A DNA stretch of 64,000 bases from Corynebacterium kutscheri (GTDB taxonomy: Bacteria > Actinomycetota > Actinomycetes > Mycobacteriales > Mycobacteriaceae), in the NCBI RefSeq assembly GCF_000980835.1, contig NZ_CP011312.1, positions 868,001-932,000 of the forward strand. The letters run 5' to 3'. A model generated the notes under the pieces. That model did not search any database and was not told the origin of the DNA. It saw nothing but the letters and a program-made list of their open reading frames with translations. The position numbers and the translations under genes were made by a program. This document shows, one piece after another, positions 29,574 to 38,007 of this stretch; positions within the stretch are counted from its first letter, which is position 1, and each line of letters starts with the position of its first letter.

Positions 29574-30698
29574 TTAGATCTTTAATCCGAGTGCTTTGGC
29601 GATCGTACGTAATTTCGCAGATGTTTCTGCCACCTCAGCGTGAGCATCAGATTCAGCAACAATTCCACCGCCTGCCCAGGCGCGAGCATGGGTTCCTTCA
29701 GCATTGATCTCTGCACAACGAATAGCTACCATATATTCGCCATCGCCGGTGTTATCGCACCAGCCTACGGCTCCAGCATAGAAGCGTCGATCGCCTTCAG
29801 CGAGTGCAATAAGTTCCTCTGCAGCATCGGTCGGAGTACCACAAATAGCTGGGGTAGGGTGAATAAGTCTTGCTAATTCTAGAGCCGTGTAATGAGGGTC
29901 TTTAAGGGTACCGACCACGGGAGTGGCTAGATGCCACATTTCATTAGTACAGGTGAGCTCAGGATAGTCAGGGATAGTTAAGGTACTACATAGTGGGATT
30001 AACAATCGGCGAAGATGCTCTACGACAAACTGATGCTCTACAAGGTCCTTGCTGCTGCGGCGTAGCTCTTCGCCACGCAATTTATCTTCACGTGGAATCA
30101 TTGAGCGGGCAGCAGAACCTGCTAAAGGATAAGCACTAATCGTTGAGCCTTGTTTTTTAATCAGCACCTCCGGAGAAGATCCGACAAGAGTGTGTCCAAG
30201 AAAATCTTCCCCAGCAGGACTTAAATCGGCAATAAAGCCATCTTTGGTAAAAGAAAGATCAATTAATCGCGCAGCAACAAGTCGTGGATCAACCGGTGGT
30301 GAAAAGTCAATGTCGATAGCACGAGCAAGTACCACTTTTTTAAGCTCGCTGCGGGAAATAGTATCAATGGCAGCTTGTACCCGAATGTGGTGCTCTTCTA
30401 TATCTGGAATAAGTTTTGCCAGCTGCGCCCGTAAAATAGCACCTGATCCGTGGCGGTAATAAGCGTGAGGTTCTAATGGACCATCTTCACGAATAATTGA
30501 AACCGGAACAGTTAATGCTGCCTTGTGGTCTCGTCGAAAAGCTAAGGCACCGACAACCATGTCAACTTTTTTTGCCCGCAATAAATCAACTGCATCGTCG
30601 ATATTATCGAGGTGTTGTTGTGCTCCTTGGGTTCGCACAGAACCGTGCCCTCTAGAAAGCAGGAAATCGGGTGCGGAAGCAGGAGGTGAGCTAGACAT
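29574..30698 (-). CDS. menF: Isochorismate synthase
   Basis: A 374-residue chorismate-binding enzyme. The C-terminal half shows the family's core: 'PAICGTPTDAAEELIALAEG', 'RRFYAGAVGWCDNTGDGEYM', and 'SAYPLAGSAARS' earlier. It converts chorismate to isochorismate. It could serve menaquinone (menF) or a catecholate/salicylate siderophore (entC/dhbC). No other siderophore-biosynthesis gene lies nearby, so menaquinone is favoured, and the gene symbol reflects that weakly. Confidence 0.85.
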   Translation of the reverse strand: MSSSPPASAPDFLLSRGHGSVRTQGAQQHLDNIDDAVDLLRAKKVDMVVGALAFRRDHKAALTVPVSIIREDGPLEPHAYYRHGSGAILRAQLAKLIPDIEEHHIRVQAAIDTISRSELKKVVLARAIDIDFSPPVDPRLVAARLIDLSFTKDGFIADLSPAGEDFLGHTLVGSSPEVLIKKQGSTISAYPLAGSAARSMIPREDKLRGEELRRSSKDLVEHQFVVEHLRRLLIPLCSTLTIPDYPELTCTNEMWHLATPVVGTLKDPHYTALELARLIHPTPAICGTPTDAAEELIALAEGDRRFYAGAVGWCDNTGDGEYMVAIRCAEINAEGTHARAWAGGGIVAESDAHAEVAETSAKLRTIAKALGLKI

Positions 30699-30770
30699 AT
30701 TTAGTCAGCATAGCGGTTTAGGCACTCGGCGTGTTATTGCGTGGGCGCGAGGTGGTTTAGGATGGTGGCT

Positions 30771-32252
30771 ATGACTGAAGTACGCGTTCGTTTTTGTCCC
30801 TCACCAACCGGCACCCCGCACGTGGGTATGGTGCGCACTGCTTTATTTAACTGGGCGCACGCTCGACACACTGGTGGCAAACTGGTTTTCCGTATTGAAG
30901 ACACTGATGCTGCCCGTGACTCTGAGGAGTCTTACCAAGCCATTATTGATTCTTTGACGTGGTTAGGCATGGACTGGGACGAAGGCGTTGTTGTTGGTGG
31001 CCCACATGAACCATACCGTCAGTCACAGCGGATGGATATATATGCAGAGGTTTTAGAAAAACTTAAAGCAGCCGGTTTCGTTTATCCTGCATATTCTACT
31101 GCTGAAGAAGTTGAGCAGCGACATAAGGCTGCTGGACGTGATCCGAAACTAGGCTACGATAATTTTGATCGTGAGCTTAGCCAAGAACAGATCGCCGCTT
31201 TTGAAGCCGAAGGTCGTCAACCAGTCTGGCGGTTGCGTATGCCAGATAAAGATTGGAAGTGGACTGATTTAGTTCGCGGTGAAATCGAGTTCAAAAATGC
31301 CACCCAGCCAGATTATGTCGTGGCACGTTCTAATGGTGCGCCACTTTATACCCTAGTTAATCCAGTTGATGACGCGCTTATGGGCATTACCCATGTTCTG
31401 CGTGGCGAAGATCTTTTGCCTTCCACTCCACGCCAGCTAGCGCTATATGAAGCATTGATCGCTATTGGGGTGGCAAAACAAACGCCTGAGTTTGGTCACC
31501 TGCCATTTGTGATGGGTGAAGGTAATAAGAAGCTCAGTAAGCGTGACCCACAGTCGAACCTGTTTAATCACCGTGATAATGGCATTATCCCTGAGGGGAT
31601 GCTGAACTACTTAGCACTATTGGGTTGGTCGCTTTCTAGTGAGAAAGATATTTTCTCCATGGACGAACTGATTGAAAACTTCCAGGTTGAAAACGTTTTG
31701 GGCAACCCTGCACGTTTTGATCAAAAGAAGCTAGAAGCGATCAACGCTGATCATATTCGCCTGCTTGACCTTGACGATTTCACTACCCGTCTGCGCGAAT
31801 ACTTAAGCGAATACTACGATTTCCCAGAAGATTATCCAGCGGAGAAATTTGCCCTCGCCGCTGAGTTAGTACAAACACGGATTAAGACCCTTTCAGAGGC
31901 CTGGGGACTACTTAGCTTCCTAGTTACCGAAGACGAAGACCTGCTTTTCGACGAAAAGTCCGCGAAGAAGAATCTTAAAGAGACCGCAATTGAGCCTTTA
32001 GAAGTAGGTATTGCTGCTCTTGAAGCAGTAGATGATTTTAGTACGGCCAACATTGAAGCTGCACTTTCTAAAGCGCTCATTGAAGATCTCGGATTAAAAC
32101 CACGCGTTGCCTATGGCGCTTTACGAGTCGGAATTTCTGGCCAAGCAGTTTCCCCACCACTGTTTGAATCCATGGAGCTTTTAGGTAAAGAATCCACGCT
32201 AAAGCGCCTCCGTTCTGCACGGGAGAAAACACCTTTTAGCACTACTGAGTAA
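30771..32252 (+). CDS. gltX: Glutamyl-tRNA synthetase
   Basis: A class I synthetase of about 493 residues. The HIGH-type motif '[10 protein letters not shown]' is at residues 10-19 and the KMSKS-type motif 'KLSKR' near residue 250. Start at ATG 30771 ([10 protein letters not shown]) matches the family; upstream in-frame starts at 30762 and 30741 are less likely. It charges tRNA-Glu, and in corynebacteria also tRNA-Gln as precursor for GatCAB. It lies near tRNA-Gln and tRNA-Glu genes at 35 kb. Confidence 0.96.
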   Translation: MTEVRVRFCPSPTGTPHVGMVRTALFNWAHARHTGGKLVFRIEDTDAARDSEESYQAIIDSLTWLGMDWDEGVVVGGPHEPYRQSQRMDIYAEVLEKLKAAGFVYPAYSTAEEVEQRHKAAGRDPKLGYDNFDRELSQEQIAAFEAEGRQPVWRLRMPDKDWKWTDLVRGEIEFKNATQPDYVVARSNGAPLYTLVNPVDDALMGITHVLRGEDLLPSTPRQLALYEALIAIGVAKQTPEFGHLPFVMGEGNKKLSKRDPQSNLFNHRDNGIIPEGMLNYLALLGWSLSSEKDIFSMDELIENFQVENVLGNPARFDQKKLEAINADHIRLLDLDDFTTRLREYLSEYYDFPEDYPAEKFALAAELVQTRIKTLSEAWGLLSFLVTEDEDLLFDEKSAKKNLKETAIEPLEVGIAALEAVDDFSTANIEAALSKALIEDLGLKPRVAYGALRVGISGQAVSPPLFESMELLGKESTLKRLRSAREKTPFSTTE

Positions 32253-32339
32253 GCCCTGAATCGGAAATCTTTTAGCTTCTTAGTTCGATGTGTATAGCTG
32301 GTTTATACCAGATATAGTTTGCTAATTGGGTCATTTTAG

Positions 32340-32375
32340 CCGCCATTCACCTTTTGGAAATGAATGGCGGTTTTG
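32340..32375 (+). terminator. Terminator after gltX
   Basis: CCGCCATTCA (32340-32349) / TGAATGGCGG (32361-32370) is a perfect 10-base stem followed by TTTT. Confidence 0.8.
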
Positions 32376-32391
32376 CATGTATTTTGATCCG

Positions 32392-33030
32392 TTAGTCCTG
32401 CTGCCTTTTCCTTCGCTTGTATTCCGCGTACGTCTTGGGGCCAGGTTGTTTCTTTAGCCATCGCCACTCTTGCTGAACCTCATCTCGTGTCATTTCCCTA
32501 TTTACCGGGTCAGCTCTCAGATCCGTAATGAAGTTATTCATCCGTGCAGAAGGAACCTGCGGCAGCCTTCCTTCCTGATGCATGAGTTGGCTCAAGTGAT
32601 CGACCACGTCTTGGTATGTAAAGACCGCGTGACGTTCCTGCTGTTTTCTCCTCCAGTCGTTGAGCCAGTACCACTGACCAGACTTCTTTTTGATGCCTGG
32701 TGAGGAACTGCGCACCGCATCGAGAAGAAACTCCTTGGTTTCCTTGTCATCCACATAGTTTCGGACCTGTTCATCCAGAACTAGTCTGTCTCTTTCTTCG
32801 CCTTTGTTTCTTGGCAAGGTCGGCTGACTAGTTGGAACAACACCTGTTTCAAGAAACGATCTAATCAGATCTTCAACCTCGAACTTTCTACGGTTTCCTA
32901 CAGAAATGCCAATCTCCCGGGCAAACCGTTTCAGCTCTGCAGCGTAAAAGTAACCAGCATCGAATTCCTTTACGCTCATGTTCCGTCGCAGCGCAGCGGT
33001 ACTACGATTCTTTGTTCGTTGCGCACTCAA
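32392..33030 (-). CDS. SAP-like domain protein, unknown function
   Basis: A 212-residue basic protein. Residues about 20-65 ('MSVKEFDAGYFYAAELKRF', then 'KFEVEDLIRSFL') resemble a SAP helix-extension-helix DNA-binding domain as seen in small actinobacterial proteins. A C-terminal region with Trp and Tyr ('KTYAEYKRRKRQQD' at the end) resembles a DUF6434-type tail. It might bind DNA. It begins 118 bases from the trailing end of CRISPR array 1 and reads away from it. Whether it has any link to CRISPR is unknown; location alone is weak evidence. Confidence 0.6.
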   Translation of the reverse strand: MSAQRTKNRSTAALRRNMSVKEFDAGYFYAAELKRFAREIGISVGNRRKFEVEDLIRSFLETGVVPTSQPTLPRNKGEERDRLVLDEQVRNYVDDKETKEFLLDAVRSSSPGIKKKSGQWYWLNDWRRKQQERHAVFTYQDVVDHLSQLMHQEGRLPQVPSARMNNFITDLRADPVNREMTRDEVQQEWRWLKKQPGPKTYAEYKRRKRQQD

Positions 33031-33148
33031 AGGTCTTCCCCTTTCTTAGGATTCTGGAAACAGGTTTCCTTAATCATAGGAGTAAGAATCGATCGTGGGC
33101 CAAGTTCCTGGAGCATAACCGTCTCATCCTTGCAGATATTTTGCACTG

Positions 33149-33665
33149 GGAACATCCCTGCTCGCGAGGGGACAACGAGATTGACGACGGGGAGTTGGTC
33201 ATCTTGGTCGGAACATCCCCGCTCGCGCGGGGACAACACCTAGTGGCCGCCGCTAAAGAAAACGGCAATAGGAACATCCCCGCTCGCGCGGGGACAACTA
33301 CACCAACAGCCTCAAAAGCATCAGCGATACCGGAACATCCCCGCTCGCGCGGGGACAACAGTTTTAGGGTGTGGGGTAAAAAACAGTCTTGGGGAACATC
33401 CCCGCTCGCGCGGGGACAACCAAACAACGGGTTTACGACGCTGGTGTTAATGAGGAACATCCCCGTTCGCGCGGGGACAACCGACTGGGAGACTGTGGGT
33501 ATCCTGTCGGAGGGGGAACATCCCCGCTCGCGCGGGGACAACAGGCGCATCACAGATCAAGATGTCGCCGACGCCGGAACATCCCCGCTCGCGCGGGGAC
33601 AACCTTGCGTTCTTCATGAGCATAATTTAACTCAAGGGGAACATCCCCGCTCGCGCGGGGACAAC
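33149..33665 (-). CRISPR. Type I-E CRISPR array 1 (9 repeats, 8 spacers)
   Basis: 28-base repeats start at 33149, 33210, 33271, 33332, 33393, 33454, 33515, 33576 and 33638. Seven spacers are 33 bases and one (33604-33637) is 34. The repeat holds the CCCCGC...GCGGGG hairpin typical of type I-E. Reading on the minus strand, the leader-like end is at 33666 and the trailing end at 33149; the last repeat (33149) has two changes and the one at 33454 has one, as expected for old repeats at the far end. The ORFs with repeated 'EHPRSRGDN' text are artefacts of the repeat. Confidence 0.97.
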
Positions 33666-33736
33666 ACTTGATAACCAGTAAGAATTGGCTCTCGTTACGG
33701 ATTATACAATCACTTTCTTTTGTATCTAGGTTGTGA
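33666..33736 (-). promoter_or_regulatory. Leader copy of CRISPR array 1
   Basis: The 71 bases after the last repeat align without gaps with 37964-38034, the leader plus cas2 3' end beside array 3: about 51 of 71 positions agree, with identical runs such as ATAACCAG and CACTTTCTTTT. It is probably a duplicated leader carrying a remnant of the cas2 tail. The rest to 33903 shows no gene. Confidence 0.75.
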
Positions 33737-33903
33737 GTTAAGTTCCATTACAAATGTATGAACAGATTCTTAGTCATGGATGTTCTCTATTTGGCATTTA
33801 GATGAAGCGGAATTTGCGATTAAAAACTACGCAAAAGATTCCTCGTTTACTTTTATGTATTATTTAGTGACTATTGCGATAAAAGTGAATATTATTAATA
33901 GTT

Positions 33904-34926
33904 GTGAACATATTTTTTCCGCTTCGTTGTTTTATTCATGCATTAAATGCTGCTGTGTTAAGTATTGTTCTTATCTTGAGCGTTATTCCAGTAGTTTCGG
34001 CGCAAGAAGTAGCTGATTCTATTTTGGAGGAATCAGAAGAAAATTATGTTCAAGATAACTCGGTATCCGTATTGCTTGAAGGTGCGGGTGATGTAGCTGA
34101 GGCTGAAATTATCGAGGCGCCAGTAGAGGATGCTGTTACTGTATTAGATGTGCCAGAATTGCCTGTGGTTGCTGGACAAACTATGAGTATAGAAACACTT
34201 ACTGCTGACGCCATGTCGCGTAGGTATTTGCTTTCGGTACCCGTTAACTATGATTCAGGGATCGCTGTTCCGGTGTTGTTTGCATTTGGTGGTTGGAATA
34301 ATAGTCCAGAGGTTTTCCGAGATTATTCCCGACTTAATGAAATAGCTGGCGAAGAGGCAATTATTGTTTATCCCGAAGGTGTTGGGCATGCTTGGGCAGG
34401 TGCACCTTATGCGCTTACTAGCCAGGAGCAGGATATCAATTTTGTTCGACAAATTATCGACGAAGTTGCGCACCATTATACCGTCGATCGTGAGCGCATC
34501 TATGCTACGGGCATGTCTAATGGTGGTGGTATGGCGGCGCTGCTTGGCTGCCATGTACCGGAACTTTTTGCCGGTATTGCAATGGTTTCAGGTGCATATT
34601 ACACGCCGGTGAATCAGAATTGTTCGTCGATAAGCATTCCTAGTTTATTTATTCATGGAACTGACGACGATGTGGTGCACTATGAGGGTGGTCAGCGACA
34701 TGAGGCTTATTATTTCCCTGTTGCTGAAATGTTGGCTAGTTATGCCGAACGTAATGCTTGTACTAATACGCCACCGCGAACAACTTTTGTGGGGGTTGGG
34801 GTAGAGCGTCAAGAATTTGAGAATTGTGCAGCGGAAACTCAACATATTAAAGCCCTTGGTCAAGCTCACATTTGGAATACTGAACCCAATGCGGCTTGGG
34901 AAGTTTGGTCGTTTTTAGCGCGGTAA
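33904..34926 (+). CDS. Secreted esterase of the PHB-depolymerase/feruloyl-esterase-like family
   Basis: A 340-residue protein starting at GTG 33904. An N-terminal signal peptide ends near 'PVVSAQE' (about residue 37), followed by an acidic, Glu/Val-rich stretch to about residue 100, then an alpha/beta hydrolase. The nucleophile elbow is 'GMSNGG' (Ser near residue 206), with 'FIHGTDDDVVHYEGG' giving the acid residue and 'AHIWNT' the catalytic His near the end. It resembles LpqC-type polyhydroxybutyrate depolymerase/esterase proteins. The substrate is unknown. It sits between array 1 and the tRNA genes. Confidence 0.82.
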   Translation: MNIFFPLRCFIHALNAAVLSIVLILSVIPVVSAQEVADSILEESEENYVQDNSVSVLLEGAGDVAEAEIIEAPVEDAVTVLDVPELPVVAGQTMSIETLTADAMSRRYLLSVPVNYDSGIAVPVLFAFGGWNNSPEVFRDYSRLNEIAGEEAIIVYPEGVGHAWAGAPYALTSQEQDINFVRQIIDEVAHHYTVDRERIYATGMSNGGGMAALLGCHVPELFAGIAMVSGAYYTPVNQNCSSISIPSLFIHGTDDDVVHYEGGQRHEAYYFPVAEMLASYAERNACTNTPPRTTFVGVGVERQEFENCAAETQHIKALGQAHIWNTEPNAAWEVWSFLAR

Positions 34927-35064
34927 CACAGAGTGCTTTAGAGGTGTAATATGCGACTCGCGTGGGAGCGATAATTTACCTGCGGATTTGTTAGTGCAAG
35001 GTAGTTATGGTTATAGTATTCTCCGTTGTACAGCGCATTGCTTAAAGGTGTGCAAAGTAAACAT

Positions 35065-35136
35065 TGGCCTATGGTGTAATTGGCAACACTACGGTTTCTG
35101 GTACCGTCATTCTAGGTTCGAGTCCTGGTAGGCCAG
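35065..35136 (+). tRNA. tRNA-Gln (anticodon CTG)
   Basis: The cloverleaf has acceptor stem TGGCCTA / TAGGCCA with discriminator G, anticodon arm ACGGT-TTCTGGT-ACCGT giving anticodon CTG, and T-loop GGTTCGAGTCC. No CCA is encoded. Confidence 0.93.
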
Positions 35137-35165
35137 CAGTGGGAAACCACTCATCTTAGTTCTAT

Positions 35166-35238
35166 GCCCCGTTCGTCTAGCGGCCTAGGACGTCGGCCTC
35201 TCACGCCGGTAACACGGGTTCAAATCCCGTACGGGGTA
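35166..35238 (+). tRNA. tRNA-Glu (anticodon CTC), copy 1
   Basis: The acceptor stem is GCCCCGT / ACGGGGT, the anticodon arm has loop CTCTCAC giving CTC, and the T-arm is GGGTTCAAATCCC. It is identical to the copy at 48811. A terminator follows (AAAACCGCG 35245-35253 with CGCGGTTTT 35274-35282). Confidence 0.95.
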
Positions 35239-35244
35239 CAAATG

Positions 35245-35284
35245 AAAACCGCGCCTTCCTTTTTAAGGGGAGACGCGGTTTTTG
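35245..35284 (+). terminator. Terminator after tRNA-Glu copy 1
   Basis: A 9-base stem AAAACCGCG (35245-35253) / CGCGGTTTT (35274-35282), ending in T's. Confidence 0.75.
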
Positions 35285-35364
35285 CTGATAAAGTGAAGAT
35301 TGAGCTGATGTATTCAAGCTAAGGAAGTAGCACCGCAGTTTTAGCTGAGGTGGAGCCGTTTATG

Positions 35365-35443
35365 AAAGTATCCCCGCTCGCGCGGGGACAACGAAGACCT
35401 AGTACATTAGATACAGGAACATCCCAGCTCGCGCGGGGACAAC
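35365..35443 (-). CRISPR. Short CRISPR remnant (2 repeats, 23-base spacer)
   Basis: A repeat at 35365-35392 lost its first five conserved bases (4 mismatches), and a second at 35416-35443 has one mismatch (CCCC to CCCA) that breaks a stem pair. The spacer is only 23 bases rather than 33. It lies downstream of tRNA-Glu and away from any leader. Confidence 0.8.
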
Positions 35444-35887
35444 TGTGCCTTTCAGATGATGGAGGCTTTCTCCCCCATGGGGGGATTACATAGTAACATT
35501 ATGAAGCTAGTTTCGTAAGTCAACTAATTATATTTTAAGTAAAATTAGCATAATAATACGACATAATACTGTTGGGATTTATTTAAGTAAGCGTTTAATA
35601 ATTGCCGTGTTATAGCTGGTGACCTGCGTAATTTTATAGCTACTCATCCCTAACTTACTAACAGTACACACTTTCTCCTGAAACGTTTTTTACTTTTTAG
35701 ATCTTTCAGTAGTGACATGCAGATCTGTGAGGTTGTTTGATAGCACCTCATCCCAGGTTTGCGCGCCATCGCTAAGAGCGAGGCTTTTATGATTGCTATC
35801 CGTGTGAACATCTCTATGAGTTTGGAAAAATCATTATAACCATCTATATCCCAGACCGGGGTACGATCTTTTGCTATACATCTGGTC
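35444..35887. other. Gap between CRISPR remnants, no clear gene
   Basis: 444 bases without a supported gene. It begins with a short hairpin (CTCCCCC/GGGGGGA near 35472-35487), continues AT-rich to about 35690, then has a stretch at 35690-35880 whose minus strand reads in shifted frames ('DRTPVWDIDGYNDFSKLIEMF', then 'GAQTWDEVLSNNLTDLHV') and may be a decayed coding remnant I cannot identify. ORF 35650-36309 is not supported as a gene. Confidence 0.4.
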
Positions 35888-35915
35888 GGAACATCCCCGC
35901 TCGCGCGGGGATAAC
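35888..35915 (-). CRISPR. Single CRISPR repeat at the start of the phage fragment
   Basis: One full 28-base repeat with a single change (C to T at 35912). Phage-like coding sequence begins directly after it at 35916 and runs to the next repeat at 37753, so it looks like one edge of an interrupted array. Confidence 0.85.
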
Positions 35916-36891
35916 TATCTGTTTTTAACCCGCTCGCTTGATGACACGTTGAAAGGCCTGGAGTACCCGGAGGTTGCTGATCCGGTTGGGTTTGTGCAGG
36001 CACAGAAGGCGTTTCGTCGCGCGATGTGGGTGAAAGACCTTGATTCTCTTGCAGAGCGTGAGAAAGCGAAACGGAAACTGCAGGGTGTACTGAATCGGCT
36101 TGTAGTACAGCCAGCCCGCGATACTGTGGGGTTGGGTGTGTTGCAGGCCGGTACGGCGTATGCTCGTGTTGCTGAACCGGGCGCGTGCGCATTTTGTTTG
36201 ATGCTTGCCGCGCGTGGTGAGGTGTATAGCGATAGTACTGTTTTTGGTGACACTGGGCGGTATCATGATAATTGCAGGTGTTTGGCCATTGAGGTAAAGA
36301 ACAAATCACAGCTACCTAGGCTTAATCGTGATCTAGCTGATTTGTGGGAGGAAACCAGACAAGGCCACGGCGGAACGCTAGAGTTTAAAGATTGGCGGCA
36401 TACGATCACGGCCATGCGTGAACAGTATGGCGGTGATACCGACTGGCCTAAGCTAAAATACGCGCGCATCCCTACATACCGTTACGGTGGTAAGTCTGTG
36501 GTGTTTGAGGGGGAGGAAATTACCCCCTTTGAGGAAAATGCCGGGGCATGTGCTACATGGGTGGCGTGAACACCCCGCTAGAGATGGTAGCGGTCGCCCG
36601 CATGATGAAAGCCTTGCCGATGGGCATAGGTGGGATTCTCAGCGTGAGGGCGTGTCAAAGTTTCCTAAAGCATGGACGGATCAAAAAATAGTGGATGCCG
36701 TCCGTGATACGTTGGAAAACCCTAGCTTCTATTTTGCGAAAGACACCAGAAGGGCTGTGTGGCGAGAAATAGACGGCGTACTTATTGAAGTTTCCTACGA
36801 CATACTACCGGGTGGTAAAGTGGTGTTTAACACCGCGCATCCTGCGAAAACGATAAAGAAGAAGGCTAAGAGAAATGCTAACCGATCTTGA
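35916..36891 (+). pseudogene. Phage minor capsid (MuF/VG15-like) protein with EndoU-like C-terminal toxin end, truncated and frameshifted
   Basis: The part to 36569 has the VG15/MuF signature 'EPGACAFCLMLAARGEVY' and then 'RYHDNCRC', with the N-terminal ~100 residues missing at the CRISPR repeat. A GGGG at 36543-36546 causes a stop at 36567; removing one G joins it to the next frame, which reads 'NAGHVLHGW', 'GHRWDSQREG' and 'SKFPKAWTDQKIVDAV', an EndoU-like nuclease pattern (the HxLxG...GH layout). In phages such MuF-toxin fusions are known. It is a fragment, so not a working protein. The exact toxin class is my inference. Confidence 0.65.
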
Positions 36892-37126
36892 GATTTACAG
36901 GCGTGTTGATGCTATGATCCCCGTCGAAGTCGATAGAGATGATGCAGAACACGAGCTGCTTCACTGTGAGTATGAAGACGCCATAGCCGACCTCTTAACG
37001 GAGGCTTTTCTATCAGGGAAGCTCCCCCAAAATGCAATAGATTTTGTTTCGTCGGAATATAAGCACGGCACAGTCGCGATAACACTGGAGTACATAGCTG
37101 CTCAAATGAAACAGAGCGCCGCTTAA
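36875..37126 (+). CDS. Small phage protein, possible immunity protein
   Basis: An 83-residue acidic protein starting at ATG 36875, overlapping the end of the EndoU-like region by 17 bases. It has no family I recognise. The overlap with a toxin-like C-terminus suggests a partner immunity protein, but that is inference. An inverted repeat at 37181-37228 follows. Confidence 0.5.
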   Translation: MLTDLEIYRRVDAMIPVEVDRDDAEHELLHCEYEDAIADLLTEAFLSGKLPQNAIDFVSSEYKHGTVAITLEYIAAQMKQSAA

Positions 37127-37180
37127 TTTTTGATAGGCCTACCGGGTTTGAGCCCCGGCGGCGTGCGAGCACAACATAAG

Positions 37181-37228
37181 AAAACCCCATTACCACCCCC
37201 TTTTACTAGGGGATGGTAATGGGGTTTT
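37181..37228 (+). terminator. Strong hairpin terminator inside the phage fragment
   Basis: A stem of about 19 pairs, with AAAACCCCATTACCA (37181-37195) and TGGTAATGGGGTTTT (37214-37228) at its base, 37196-37200 and 37209-37213 extending it, and 8 bases of loop. Confidence 0.8.
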
Positions 37229-37265
37229 GTGCTACCCAAAACAATTTCCCAGGAGGATACAGCTA

Positions 37266-37752
37266 ATGGATCAGACAGAAACAACCACTAGCCAACATGA
37301 AACACCAACCCCAAACGACGTAGCAGCAAAAACTACCGAGGCAAAGAATCAGGATACACAGCCTGAGATGTTTGACCGTGAGTATGTCGAAAAGCTACGC
37401 CGCGAAGCCGCTGGTTATCGCACAAAGCTCAAAGAGATTGAGCCTCTTGCAGCGCAGTTTAAAAAGCAGCAAGAGGAAAGCAAGACCGAGCTTGATAAAG
37501 CGCTGGAGCGTATCGCTGAGCTTGAGGCTAGCGAACAGCGCAAAACCATCGAAGCCGCGCGCTCTGGTATGGCTGCCAAGCACGGGGTTCCTGTAGAGCT
37601 GCTTCCAGTAACAGCTGACAGTGAGGAGCTAGAAGCCGCCGCGCAGGCACTAGTTGCATGGGCGGAAAAGAAGACCTCTAAGGGCGCGCCAAAAGTTGAT
37701 AGTGCTGGTGGCGGCTCTGTGGCTGATGATCGTGACGCAATAGCTAGAAAAA
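37266..37752 (+). pseudogene. Phage capsid scaffold protein, 3' end lost at a CRISPR repeat
   Basis: Start at ATG 37266 with a good AGGAGG upstream at 37250. Residues 35-90 form a charged coiled coil ('REAAGYRTKLKEIEPLAAQF'), and a globular C-terminal part follows, typical of phage scaffold proteins located next to the MuF gene. The frame continues into the CRISPR repeat (ending at 37802), so the last few native codons are missing; phage relatives end in a short 'RDAIARKLFG'-like tail. Confidence 0.7.
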
Positions 37753-37963
37753 GGAACATCCCCGCTCGCGCGGGGACAACCGGTCAGTATCGACAGGCTT
37801 GAAGGGCGCGCTCGGAACATCCCCGCTCGCGCGGGGACAACTTTTTTCTCTTGTGATGGTTTTTCGATGATGCTGGAACATCCCCGCTCGCGCGGGGACA
37901 ACAACACCCCCTAGGAAAACACCTAGGGGGTTCGGGGAACATCCCCGCTCGCGCGGGGACAAC
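37753..37963 (-). CRISPR. Type I-E CRISPR array 3 (4 repeats, 3 spacers), next to cas2
   Basis: Repeats start at 37753, 37814, 37875 and 37936 and are identical; all three spacers are 33 bases. It is read from its leader (37964-38007, 44 bases to the cas2 stop, but similarity suggests the leader function runs into the cas2 end) leftwards. The leader-proximal spacer (37903-37935) is a near-perfect palindrome around CCCCCTAGG / CCTAGGGGG. The array is cut at 37752 by the phage fragment. Confidence 0.97.
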
Positions 37964-38007
37964 ACTTAATAACCAGCAAAGATCTGTTCCGATTATGGGT
38001 TATATCT
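37964..38007 (-). promoter_or_regulatory. CRISPR leader of array 3
   Basis: 44 AT-rich bases between cas2 and the first repeat; similar to the flank of array 1 at 33666. The leader may extend into the 3' end of cas2. Confidence 0.7.

Noticed and set aside
29574..30698. Isochorismate synthase as part of a siderophore biosynthesis cluster with the importer
   Set aside because: No other biosynthetic gene (NRPS, entA/B/E-like) is nearby; menaquinone synthesis is simpler.
33012..33671. Long ORFs on both strands across CRISPR array 1 with repeated 'EHPRSRGDN' or 'RASGDVP' text
   Set aside because: They arise because the 61-base repeat-plus-spacer unit keeps frames open; no ribosome site and no homology expected.
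33718..33726. 8-base match of the 23-base spacer (array remnant) to the leader copy
   Set aside because: Only eight bases, expected by chance on both strands of the window.
35650..36309. Minus-strand ORF of 219 codons
   Set aside because: It is antisense to the phage MuF remnant and reads through the CRISPR repeat; low-complexity composition and no start signal.
37650..37965. Minus-strand ORFs over array 3
   Set aside because: Artefacts of the repeat sequence, same as at array 1.
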